From contig JALSPL010000066.1 of assembly GCA_026985975.1 (NCBI GenBank), positions 1-18,371 of the forward strand: 18,371 nt of DNA. Reading direction: 5' to 3'. This document shows, one piece after another, positions 7,444 through 14,333 of the stretch (the first letter of the stretch is position 1; every line of letters begins with the position of its first letter). The translations under genes and the position numbers were made by a program. The notes below the pieces were generated by a model. The model was not told the DNA's origin, did no database searches, and saw only the letters and a program-made list of their open reading frames with translations. Origin of the DNA: Anaerolineae bacterium. Its GTDB lineage: Bacteria; Chloroflexota; Anaerolineae; J102.

Positions 7444-8673
7444 CTATCTTGTAAACAGAGCCACTGTGGTGAAATAATAAGTTTGAGGCGCAGCATCGAT
7501 GGCTGTGGCCTCGATAAAGCGATAATTGGCTGATTTGAGTTGTTCCATATCCCGGGCCAGGGTGGCGGGATTGTCTGTGATGTAGACCAGTCGCCGCGCG
7601 CCCAGCCGGGCCAGGTTCTGAGCGATGCGATGCCCCACACCCTCATTCGGCGGCGTGACCACGGCCAGATCGATGGGATCTTGCAATTTGCGCAGCACTT
7701 TGGGAGGCGGGCCTTCGTGCAACGCCACATTGTCAAGATGGCTGCAATTGAAAGCCGCGTTCTCCATAGCGTAAGGATTTTCCTCGACGCCGATGACCAT
7801 GCTGACGGTTTCGGCCAGGCCCAGGGTGATGAGTCCGTGACCGCTGTAGACATCCATCAGCACCTGGCCCGGCCCGGCTCGCAGATACGCCCGCACCTGG
7901 GCAATGAGCAATTCGGCGGCGGGGATGTTGAAGGGACGGCGGGCGCCGGGACCCAGACGATAAGTGCGCCCGGCAATCGTCTCGAAATACCAGGGATCGC
8001 CCACCAGGGGCTGGACGCGACCATCGCTTTTTTCCAGCACGATAGAGACGGGGAAATCGACCTCGATGGCGGGCGCTTCATCGCCGCGGGTGCGCAGCGC
8101 CACCAGCCGCTCACCCGTGCCCAGACTCACAGTCAGGTCCACGCTGCGCAAACCATCCCACGCCACATTGAAATCCTGGAACAGCGCTTCCAGGTCGGGA
8201 TGAAGGATGGGGCAGGCGTCGATGGGCTGGACGTCGTAACTGTCGGGTCGGCGCAGACCCAGGGTCTCGCCCGCAGGATAAAACGTCATCCGGGTGCGAT
8301 AGCGCCAGGGCTCTCCCGCACTGCGCGTCTTGCGCACCAGCGGTTTCTTCACCCCGCCCAGGCGTTGCAGTTGGTCGCGCAGGATGCGGGCCTTGTAATC
8401 GAGCTGTGCGGGACGGGCGATGTGCTGCCACTGACAGCCGCCGCAGCCATCGGCCCCGAACCAGGGGCAGGCAGGCTGCACCCGGCTGGGACTGGGCGCG
8501 AGGACTTCCAGCAGCCGGGCCCGGGCCCAGCGTTTGTGAGATTCCGTTATCTGCACCCGCACCCGCTCGCCCGGCAGCGCATAGGCTACAAAGATGGTGC
8601 GATGATCATATTTTCCCAGCGCCTCGCCGCCGTGGGCGACGCCTGTCATTTTCAGTTCGATGATGTCTTTCAT
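7444..8673 (-). CDS. TrmA/RlmD-like RNA methyltransferase homologue, probably without uracil-C5 methylation activity
   Basis: 409 residues, full family length. The N-terminal TRAM domain (about 1-58) is followed by four cysteines placed as for the RlmD-type 4Fe-4S cluster: C69, C77, C80 (CGGC) and C154 (IDACPIL). The Rossmann-type SAM loop is recognisable (MDVYSGHGLITLGLAE, D274; GVEENP, E297). The family methylates C5 of uridine in rRNA or tRNA. However, the catalytic motifs differ: SCNPATLxRD reads TDNPATLARD (366-375), putting Asp367 in place of the nucleophilic Cys; DPPR reads TPPN (340-343); the FxQVN segment reads RPFNIP (246-251); and the C-terminal HVE segment reads YFTT. The start is fixed by homology and overlaps the upstream TOPRIM-like gene by ATGA. 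Family assignment is firm; loss of activity is inference. Confidence 0.85.
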   Translation of the reverse strand: MKDIIELKMTGVAHGGEALGKYDHRTIFVAYALPGERVRVQITESHKRWARARLLEVLAPSPSRVQPACPWFGADGCGGCQWQHIARPAQLDYKARILRDQLQRLGGVKKPLVRKTRSAGEPWRYRTRMTFYPAGETLGLRRPDSYDVQPIDACPILHPDLEALFQDFNVAWDGLRSVDLTVSLGTGERLVALRTRGDEAPAIEVDFPVSIVLEKSDGRVQPLVGDPWYFETIAGRTYRLGPGARRPFNIPAAELLIAQVRAYLRAGPGQVLMDVYSGHGLITLGLAETVSMVIGVEENPYAMENAAFNCSHLDNVALHEGPPPKVLRKLQDPIDLAVVTPPNEGVGHRIAQNLARLGARRLVYITDNPATLARDMEQLKSANYRFIEATAIDAAPQTYYFTTVALFTR

Positions 8674-9458
8674 GGTTCATCATACGACGATTGCTCGTCA
8701 CATTGGTGACTTGTAATCGGGTGCAAAACGCCATCATCAAGATGAAAATGATTACGAAGCTTTGTGATGTATATGAAAGAGCTTGGCTCTGCATATTCTT
8801 CCATTTTGCAGACGCACCAAACAAACATTGTGCGCAGGGAAGCGCATGCGTCGAGCCGAGACAGGATATGCGGAACATCCAGGCGTGATAGAATTTGGGC
8901 TATCGTTTTTGTTTCAGAATAATTCTTACAGCGTCTCTTTAGCTCTCCTTTTGGATGACGCATTTTTTCAACATCATCCTTGCACTCTTCTAATGGCGGC
9001 GAGCAGTCCAATACATCGTTTACGGCTTGAGGGTGGGCAAAAAAGTAAGCCTCCAACATATTTACAAGAAAATGCACAGCTACCCGACGCTTTTGAGAGT
9101 CATTCAAAACGCTATCCAATGCCTTGCGATATCTATCGAAAATAGCCGGCGCCTTATCTCGGCGTTTGTACTCTAAATCATCAATCAGCAATACCAGGCT
9201 ACAAGGTTTTTCGTCCAGGTATTTCCGTGAAGGAAGACCAATCTGCTCTGCATCCCTTGTTGGAACAAGGCCCTTTGATCCAACGACCTTTAGCCGCCTC
9301 TTTTTTGAAGTGATGGGGGAGCGTTGATCTATTTTTCGAATAACCTCAAAGTGACAATACCCCGAGGCGGCCAGTTCGCGAAATAAGAGGGGTAAATGAT
9401 TGCGTTCCCCTTCTCCTGTAACAATAAGTCCAAAATGGAAAAAGGTGCACGGCTTCAT
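8670..9458 (-). CDS. DUF4276/TOPRIM-like partner of the AAA ATPase
   Basis: 262 residues. The N-terminus has a beta strand then EGERNHLPLLF (E16-G17), like the first TOPRIM glutamate motif. SLVLLIDDLE (D93, D94) corresponds to the DxD-type metal motif. FLVNMLEAYFFA (E136) and the later HPKGELKRR...Y pattern match the layout I associate with DUF4276 proteins, which are usually encoded beside OLD-like ATPases. Such proteins are predicted nucleases or nuclease-like effectors in anti-phage systems. The ATG overlaps the ATPase stop by ATGA (9455-9458), and its own TGA overlaps the methyltransferase-like start (8670-8673). Local GC is about 45% in a hand-counted 60-nt sample (8941-9000), versus 68% in the methyltransferase-like gene (7921-7980). 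RloB-like or another TOPRIM family remains possible. Confidence 0.65.
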   Translation of the reverse strand: MKPCTFFHFGLIVTGEGERNHLPLLFRELAASGYCHFEVIRKIDQRSPITSKKRRLKVVGSKGLVPTRDAEQIGLPSRKYLDEKPCSLVLLIDDLEYKRRDKAPAIFDRYRKALDSVLNDSQKRRVAVHFLVNMLEAYFFAHPQAVNDVLDCSPPLEECKDDVEKMRHPKGELKRRCKNYSETKTIAQILSRLDVPHILSRLDACASLRTMFVWCVCKMEEYAEPSSFIYITKLRNHFHLDDGVLHPITSHQCDEQSSYDEP

Positions 9459-10651
9459 GCCACCGGCTCCTCCAGGAAACGTTTACTTTGTGGAGCAATA
9501 AGCTCGGCCATGTAGAGAGCGCCTGCCGCATAATCTTCCAATAAATCTCGAACTTCTGATATTTCATTTCCCCATCGCATTTTGGTCTCGCCTTTTTGTC
9601 CTATCTCTACGGCCAAAATATTGGCAGGATCAAATTGACTCAGTAAAACAGGGGAGTGCGTGGCTATGAATATCTGTTTGTTCCAACGTTCGACGGCCAG
9701 TTTAACAGCTTTAGCGAAAATAGAAATAGCATAGGGATGCAAGGATGTTTCGGGTTCATCGAACAGGATCAGAGAATCTCTATCTGCACCTTCAGAGAAT
9801 AACGCCGTCAGATGAATGAGCATTTGCAGGTGCCCGTCTGAAACGCCAGACGCCTGGATGCGTTGACGACGATTTTTTTCGATAAATTCTCCATAAACGC
9901 TACTCGGGCCGGTCTGTTCGAGATAAAGTTCATCAAAGGAAGGAAAACTTTGTCTCATAAAATGAATAATAGTGTCGTAACGTTCGTCAATAACGCGTCG
10001 ACCATAGATGTTTCGCAGCACTGACCACAAGTTTTCTCCCCGTTCCCAGAGGAATGTCTGAAAGCTTGATTCAGAACCATATTTACGGATGCCGTAAAGG
10101 TTGATTTCGCGCGAGTGGTAAAAGTGAACGAAATGTAATAATCGATCCAGATCATAGGCCGCACGAGGCGTGTTTTCTTCAAGATCAACGTATCGGGTGA
10201 ATGCCAGCTTTTCTGGTTCCCGCAGTTGCACCTGGACATATCCATTCATTTTCTGGTGGAAGAATCGAACCTTGTCGCTGCCTATTATACGGTCAATCAA
10301 CAATCGACCTGTGGCCTTTTCCATCAACTTTTCGCCAACAAATGGTTCAATACGGCCAGATGAAAATCCAAACGTCACTGAGTATCTTGCGGCGCCGGTC
10401 TCTATAACGATCTCTATCGGATCATCGTTCTCCGCCCAATCCCACAAGACGCCGATTCCATGGCTGCGTTTACTGGCGGCATCATCCACCCCGCGCTTGG
10501 CGCAGTCCCGCACGAACCAGATTGCATCCAGAAATGTTGATTTGCCAGCGCCATTGGGGCCGAACAGGACGTTAAGAGGTTTGGGATCGATCGTTACATT
10601 TTCCAGAGACCGGAAATTTTTGATATGTAATCTGGTTAAGTAATTGCTCAT
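9455..10651 (-). CDS. AAA/ABC-type ATPase (AAA_21, OLD/RecF-like)
   Basis: 398 residues. It begins YLTRLHIKNFRSLENVTI, the usual start of RecF/OLD-like ATPases. Walker A is GPNGAGKS (31-38), the signature-like region is ASGVSDGHLQ (267-276), Walker B is LILFDEPE (294-301) and the H-loop is ATHSP (H332). The middle (about 90-260) is the variable lid/coiled region. The protein lacks a fused TOPRIM domain; the next gene supplies one, translationally coupled through ATGA. Pairs of this kind include known abortive-infection or anti-restriction sensors, so a defence role is a reasonable inference. GC is low (24/60 in 10081-10140). There is no SD before the ATG. An extended -10 promoter lies about 60 nt upstream. 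Confidence 0.88.
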   Translation of the reverse strand: MSNYLTRLHIKNFRSLENVTIDPKPLNVLFGPNGAGKSTFLDAIWFVRDCAKRGVDDAASKRSHGIGVLWDWAENDDPIEIVIETGAARYSVTFGFSSGRIEPFVGEKLMEKATGRLLIDRIIGSDKVRFFHQKMNGYVQVQLREPEKLAFTRYVDLEENTPRAAYDLDRLLHFVHFYHSREINLYGIRKYGSESSFQTFLWERGENLWSVLRNIYGRRVIDERYDTIIHFMRQSFPSFDELYLEQTGPSSVYGEFIEKNRRQRIQASGVSDGHLQMLIHLTALFSEGADRDSLILFDEPETSLHPYAISIFAKAVKLAVERWNKQIFIATHSPVLLSQFDPANILAVEIGQKGETKMRWGNEISEVRDLLEDYAAGALYMAELIAPQSKRFLEEPVA

Positions 10652-10704
10652 TTTCGTTGTCGTACTGATTCAGGAGTTCCATCATGTATGAAGGAGATTC
10701 AAAT

Positions 10705-10761
10705 ATGCTTCATTATATCACCCTGCTTCGATTATTCATAATCATTGTCGTCATCTCATAA
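10705..10761 (+). CDS. Possible 18-residue hydrophobic peptide
   Basis: ATG at 10705 is preceded at 8 nt by GAAGGAG, one of the better SD sequences in the window. It opens an 18-codon frame (MLHYITLLRLFIIIVVIS) ending in TAA. Twelve or more residues are strongly hydrophobic, with one Arg, like tiny membrane peptides or leader peptides. It lies antisense to the ATPase promoter, and no promoter for it is evident. It may be chance in AT-rich DNA. Confidence 0.25.
   Translation: MLHYITLLRLFIIIVVIS
10712..10720 (-). promoter_or_regulatory. Extended -10 promoter for the ATPase operon
   Basis: On the minus strand TGA-TATAAT (10720-10712) is a perfect -10 with the TGn extension. A partial -35 (TTATGA) is 18 bp upstream. 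Predicted start is near 10705, giving a leader of about 54 nt to the ATPase ATG. Confidence 0.65.
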
Positions 10762-10785
10762 TTTCTATGAAAATTTTGATAAAAA

Positions 10786-10814
10786 TTGACAAGGGCTTGC
10801 GGGCGTGCTAGAAT
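10786..10814 (+). promoter_or_regulatory. Near-consensus promoter for the regulator-moaA operon
   Basis: TTGACA (10786-10791), 17 bp, then TAGAAT (10809-10814) with a TGC extension just before it. Predicted start is near 10821, giving a leader of about 26 nt that carries a modest GAGG (10836-10839) 7 nt before the GTG start. This is one of the two strongest promoters in the window. Confidence 0.88.
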
Positions 10815-10846
10815 AGCTCACCCAAATCCCTTCCCGAGGCTCCCCC

Positions 10847-11512
10847 GTGCATCCTGTTCGACAAAAGATACTGGAATATCTCAAACGACACGGACAGGCC
10901 ACTGTCACCGAACTGGCGGATCATCTGGAACTGGCGCCCGTTTCCGTCCGCCATCATCTGGATCTGCTCATCGGCGATAATCTGGTGGAGACTTCGCGCG
11001 TGCGCAGGCAGGCGGGGGCCGGGCGCCCCACGCGTCTCTACGCCCTCACGGATCAGGCTGATTCGCTCTTCCCCAACAATTATCAGCAACTGGCCCGCGA
11101 AAGCTTGCACATCCTCAAACGCACCTTATCGCCCGAGCAGTTCACCGAGGTGATGACTGAACTGGCTCACAAGGCGGCGGATCGGGCGCCTGGGGGATTG
11201 GAGGCGCTCCCGTCGGCAGAGCGTTTACAGGCGACCATACAATTTTTGAACGAAGAGGGGTATATGGCTTTTTGTGAATGCGAGCAGGATGAAATTTTTC
11301 TGCACACCTGCCATTGTCCATACAAGGATCTGGTTAGCGACCATCCCGAGATATGCCAGATCGACTACGTTTTGATTCGACGATTGACGGGAATGACGCC
11401 GCTGCGCGTTTCGCACATGACCAACGGCGGTGTGCGCTGCACGTATAAATTGATTGATGTTGACGCTGTGTCCTCACCCGTTTCTCCGGTCAAAATCCCC
11501 GCCAATGTCTGA
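10847..11512 (+). CDS. SufR-like winged-helix regulator with a cysteine cluster (COG2345 type)
   Basis: 221 residues from a GTG start that follows a near-consensus promoter and a weak SD. Residues 1-68 form a winged helix (VRQKILEYLKRHGQATVTEL, then VSVRHHLDLL and AGRPTRLYALT), as in ArsR/DeoR-like regulators. The C-terminal half carries C143, C145, C155, C157 (HTCHCPY), C170 (HPEICQID) and C198 (VRCTY). C143-x13-C157-x12-C170 resembles the Fe-S ligand spacing of SufR-type sensors. SufR-like proteins bind a 4Fe-4S cluster and repress genes for Fe-S assembly or respond to redox or nitric oxide. Its last 8 nt overlap moaA, so it probably controls its own operon and MoaA, an Fe-S enzyme. Fe-S binding is inferred, not shown. 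Confidence 0.85.
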   Translation: MHPVRQKILEYLKRHGQATVTELADHLELAPVSVRHHLDLLIGDNLVETSRVRRQAGAGRPTRLYALTDQADSLFPNNYQQLARESLHILKRTLSPEQFTEVMTELAHKAADRAPGGLEALPSAERLQATIQFLNEEGYMAFCECEQDEIFLHTCHCPYKDLVSDHPEICQIDYVLIRRLTGMTPLRVSHMTNGGVRCTYKLIDVDAVSSPVSPVKIPANV

Positions 11513-12524
11513 AAGCGCTGTCGTGACCAGGTCCTCTTCATCGGCCATCATCGATCAATTTGGTCGGCGGCTCACCTATCTGCGCGTCTCCCTGACCGAC
11601 GTCTGCAATCTGCGCTGCGTCTATTGCATGCCCGAGGACATGACTTTTCGTCCCCGCCGGGAGCTGATGTCGGATGCGGAGATCATCGCCATCGTGCGAA
11701 TGATGGCGGCGTTGGGGATCGACAAAATCCGGCTGACGGGGGGCGAGCCCACGGTGCGGCCCAATGTGGTGGAAATCGTGCGTCAAATCGCCCGCATCGA
11801 GGGCATTCGCGACATTACCATGACCACCAACGCCCTCCTGCTGGCGCAACTGGCCGAACCCCTGGCCCGCGCCGGCCTGGATCGCGTCAACATCTCCCTC
11901 GATACGCTGGATCCCGGCAAGTTCAAATTCATCACCCGCTGGGGAGATTTGAACAAAGTGCTGGCGGGCGTGGAGGCGGCGGAGGCCGCGGGCCTGCAGC
12001 CCATCAAACTCAATGCGGTGGTGACTCGCGGCTTCAATGACGGCGAGGTCGTGGATCTGGCCCGACTCACCCTGGATCGGGCGTGGCAGATTCGTTTTAT
12101 CGAGCTGATGCCCTTCGGCAGCGAAGCTGACTTCGCCCAGAGCGCTGTGGTTCGCTCCAGCGAGACGCGACGGCGCATCGAGGCGGCCCTGGGGCCCCTG
12201 ACAGAGATTCCGGGCAGCGATCCGCGGGATCCCGCCCGCCCTTATCGCCTGGCTGGCGCCCGCGGCAGCATCGGCTTCATCAGCTCCGTTTCGGAACCTT
12301 TCTGCGGCAGTTGCAATCGTCTGCGTCTGACCGCCGATGGCAAACTGCGTTTGTGTTTGTTGCGGGATGGTGAATACGATATCCTGACGCCGCTGCGGGC
12401 GGGCGCGTCCATCTCCCGGATCCAGCAAGAAATTCTGGACGCGGCTTATTTCAAGCCTTGGGGTCACCGCCTGCCTGACGGCGATGTTCCCCAATCGCGC
12501 CTGATGTCGCAGATCGGTGGATGA
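11505..12524 (+). CDS. moaA: GTP 3',8-cyclase MoaA (molybdenum cofactor biosynthesis)
   Basis: 339 residues. The radical-SAM motif CNLRCVYC gives C34, C38 and C41. GGEP follows (LTGGEPTVRP), and the second cluster motif C-x2-C-x13-C is at C267, C270 and C284 (CGSCNRLRL...CLL). The protein ends in -IGG, the conserved Gly-Gly tail needed in MoaA. It converts GTP to 3',8-cyclo-7,8-dihydro-GTP, the first step of molybdopterin synthesis, with MoaC acting next; moaC is not in the window. I chose the ATG at 11505, which overlaps the regulator stop (8 nt), because the protein from there has a normal N-terminus; an ATG at 11454 would add 17 unrelated residues. Co-transcription with the regulator is likely. 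Confidence 0.96.
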   Translation: MSESAVVTRSSSSAIIDQFGRRLTYLRVSLTDVCNLRCVYCMPEDMTFRPRRELMSDAEIIAIVRMMAALGIDKIRLTGGEPTVRPNVVEIVRQIARIEGIRDITMTTNALLLAQLAEPLARAGLDRVNISLDTLDPGKFKFITRWGDLNKVLAGVEAAEAAGLQPIKLNAVVTRGFNDGEVVDLARLTLDRAWQIRFIELMPFGSEADFAQSAVVRSSETRRRIEAALGPLTEIPGSDPRDPARPYRLAGARGSIGFISSVSEPFCGSCNRLRLTADGKLRLCLLRDGEYDILTPLRAGASISRIQQEILDAAYFKPWGHRLPDGDVPQSRLMSQIGG

Positions 12525-12586
12525 AACAAGGTGCGGAAACGACGGGGCGAAGCGCCAGACAGAGCGCACAAGATCGTGGGGATGTG

Positions 12587-12595
12587 TGTTATTAT
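12587..12595 (+). promoter_or_regulatory. Extended -10 element before the MFS gene
   Basis: TGT-TATTAT (12587-12595), a 5/6 -10 match with the TGn extension, about 60 nt before the ATG. No recognisable -35. It suggests that the transporter is transcribed separately from moaA. Confidence 0.5.
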
Positions 12596-12656
12596 TTGAA
12601 AATGAACATCGTTGTTTTACTCATTCTTTTCATTCATTCCCGAAAGGAGCAAACTC

Positions 12657-14015
12657 ATGGGTGAAGCTGTTGTTGCACATCGACCCGTTGACACCAACCG
12701 AAGCGAGATCTTCAGTTGGGCCATGTATGATTGGGCGAACTCTGCGTTCAGCACCATCGTCGTCACAACTCTGCTGGGGCCTTATCTCTCTAATCTGGCC
12801 CAGAGCGCAAGCGGGGTGAGCTTTTTGGGAATGCGTTTTGAACCGGACGCCTTCTTCCCCACCATGGTCTCCATCTCGGTGATTCTACAGGTGTTTCTGC
12901 TGCCATTGCTGGGGACGATTGCAGATTATTCGATGCTGAAAAAACGGCTGATGCTGGCCTTCGCCACCCTCGGCGCTGTCGCCACGCTGCTCCTGTTCTT
13001 TGTTCAGCCCGATCTACCGCTGCTGGGGACCAACGGCGCGATTTTGCTGGGCGGCCTGCTGTTCATCCTGGCGAATCTTTCCTTTGGCGGGGCGGTGGTG
13101 CTCTATAACGCGTTTCTGCCCGATATCGCCGAGCCCAAAGATCGGGATCGGGTTAGCTCCTTCGGGTGGGCGCTGGGGTATCTGGGCGGCGGGCTGGCGT
13201 TGCTCATCGCCCTGGGGCTTTTCACCGTCATGGCGGATAAAGGTCTGGCCGTACGCATCGGGCTGGCTCTGGCCGGAGCCTGGTGGCTCATCTTCACCCT
13301 GGCCTTTCCGGGCCGCAAACTGCGCCAGCGCCCGGCCCTCAAACAACTGCCTGAGGGCGAAAATTATCTCAGCCAGGGCGTCAAGCAGATCTGGCGCACG
13401 CTGACCACCATGTACCGGGAATATCCCGAAACCCTCAAGTACCTCATCGCCTATCTCATCTACAACGATGGCATCCAGACGGTCATTGTCGTCTCCACCA
13501 TGTTCGCGGCCACCGAGTTGGGTGCGAAGGCGGATACGCTGATGATGCTCATTCTGATGATTCAATTCCTGGCCTTTTTCGGAGCCTTGCTTTTTGGTTG
13601 GTTTGCCGGGAAGATGGGAGCCAAAAAGGCCATCATCATCTCCATCATCATCTGGGCGGGCATCGTCATTTACGCTTACGCCCTGCTTTATCAGATATGG
13701 CAGCTTTTCATTTTGGGCGCGTTTGTGGCCCTGGTGATGGGCGGCTCGCAGGCTCTCAGCCGTTCGCTCTACTCCCAGCTCATCCCCCGCCAAAACGAGT
13801 CCGAGTATTTCGGTTTTTATGAGATCAGCGAACGGGGCACGTCGTGGATCGGGCCGCTGGTTTTCGCGGCGGCGGTGCAGTTCACCGGCAGCTCTCGCGT
13901 GGCCATCCTCTCCCTTATTCTTTTCTTTATCGTGGGCCTGTTGCTGCTCATTCCGGTCAACGTGCGCAAGGCCATGCTGGATGCAGGCAATGACCCCACC
14001 GGCGTGGTGCTTTGA
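12657..14015 (+). CDS. UMF1-family MFS transporter (Atg22/BtlA-like)
   Basis: 452 residues, about 12 hydrophobic segments, spread over the whole length. The N-terminal motif FSWAMYDWANSAFSTIVVTT is the hallmark of the UMF1 family (COG2270), related to the yeast vacuolar amino-acid effluxer Atg22. Other family-like stretches are LYNAFLPDIA, GWALGYLGGGLALL and GGSQALSRSLYSQLIP. It is an inner-membrane permease; the bacterial substrates are mostly unknown, so none is assigned. The start is fixed by GAAAGGAG, 7 nt before the ATG at 12657; an upstream in-frame ATG at 12612 lacks any SD. It sits between moaA and psuG without overlap, so no functional link is evident. Confidence 0.92.
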   Translation: MGEAVVAHRPVDTNRSEIFSWAMYDWANSAFSTIVVTTLLGPYLSNLAQSASGVSFLGMRFEPDAFFPTMVSISVILQVFLLPLLGTIADYSMLKKRLMLAFATLGAVATLLLFFVQPDLPLLGTNGAILLGGLLFILANLSFGGAVVLYNAFLPDIAEPKDRDRVSSFGWALGYLGGGLALLIALGLFTVMADKGLAVRIGLALAGAWWLIFTLAFPGRKLRQRPALKQLPEGENYLSQGVKQIWRTLTTMYREYPETLKYLIAYLIYNDGIQTVIVVSTMFAATELGAKADTLMMLILMIQFLAFFGALLFGWFAGKMGAKKAIIISIIIWAGIVIYAYALLYQIWQLFILGAFVALVMGGSQALSRSLYSQLIPRQNESEYFGFYEISERGTSWIGPLVFAAAVQFTGSSRVAILSLILFFIVGLLLLIPVNVRKAMLDAGNDPTGVVL

Positions 14016-14333
14016 TAATTGATGACCAATGATTCATGATTAAAGATTTAAAGTGAATCGGCCTGGTCTTCGTTAATTTACATCAAATAACGTTGGAATC
14101 AATTAATCATTAATCATGGCTTCCCTGAAAAAAGGTCGGAATCAGCAACGGCAGTCGAGGAAACAGCAAAAATGATGGGGTTTCAGCCATAATTTCTTGG
14201 CGAAACCTTGATATTCCCCTTTGCGTCCTTGCGACTTTGCGTGAGACAAAGCTTTTTTCAGGCGATCCAATCATTGATATTTGATTTTGACTTACCACCT
14301 TGCCATTCTTCTCTCCTTTTGTAGACCAACATC
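14016..14333. other. Repeat-bearing intergenic interval, no gene
   Basis: 318 nt without a credible gene. It begins with AT-rich, nearly repetitive DNA (TGATTCATGATTAAAGATTTAAAG; ATTAATCATTAATCAT is a tandem 7-mer). It then holds three direct 8-mers beginning TTGCG at 14221, 14229 and 14237, and ends in an AT-rich stretch with TTGACT (14287) as a possible -35 for psuG, but no good -10 at the right distance. No clear terminator for the transporter gene is visible. Confidence 0.6.
14221..14251. repeat. TTGCG octamer triplet
   Basis: Three tandem 8-mers TTGCGTCC, TTGCGACT and TTGCGTGA. The last forms a 5-bp hairpin with the following CAAAG (CTTTG 14235-14239, CAAAG 14247-14251). I recall similar TTTGCG-type strings scattered in intergenic DNA of diverse bacteria, but this could not be checked here. 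Confidence 0.55.

Noticed and set aside
7540..8709. 389-codon open frame on the + strand
   Set aside because: It is a shadow of the methyltransferase-like gene in GC-rich DNA. The minus-strand frame has clear domains and the overlap start; this one has none.
8697..8710. GTCAC-ATTG-GTGAC dyad near the end of the TOPRIM-like gene
   Set aside because: Only 5-bp arms, inside coding sequence, with no T tract; expected by chance at this length.
11538..12569. 343-codon open frame antisense to moaA
   Set aside because: The moaA frame carries all radical-SAM and C-terminal cluster motifs; the antisense frame shows no domain.
13014..13793. 259-codon open frame antisense to the MFS gene
   Set aside because: Charged, low-complexity translation typical of the reverse complement of membrane-protein codons.
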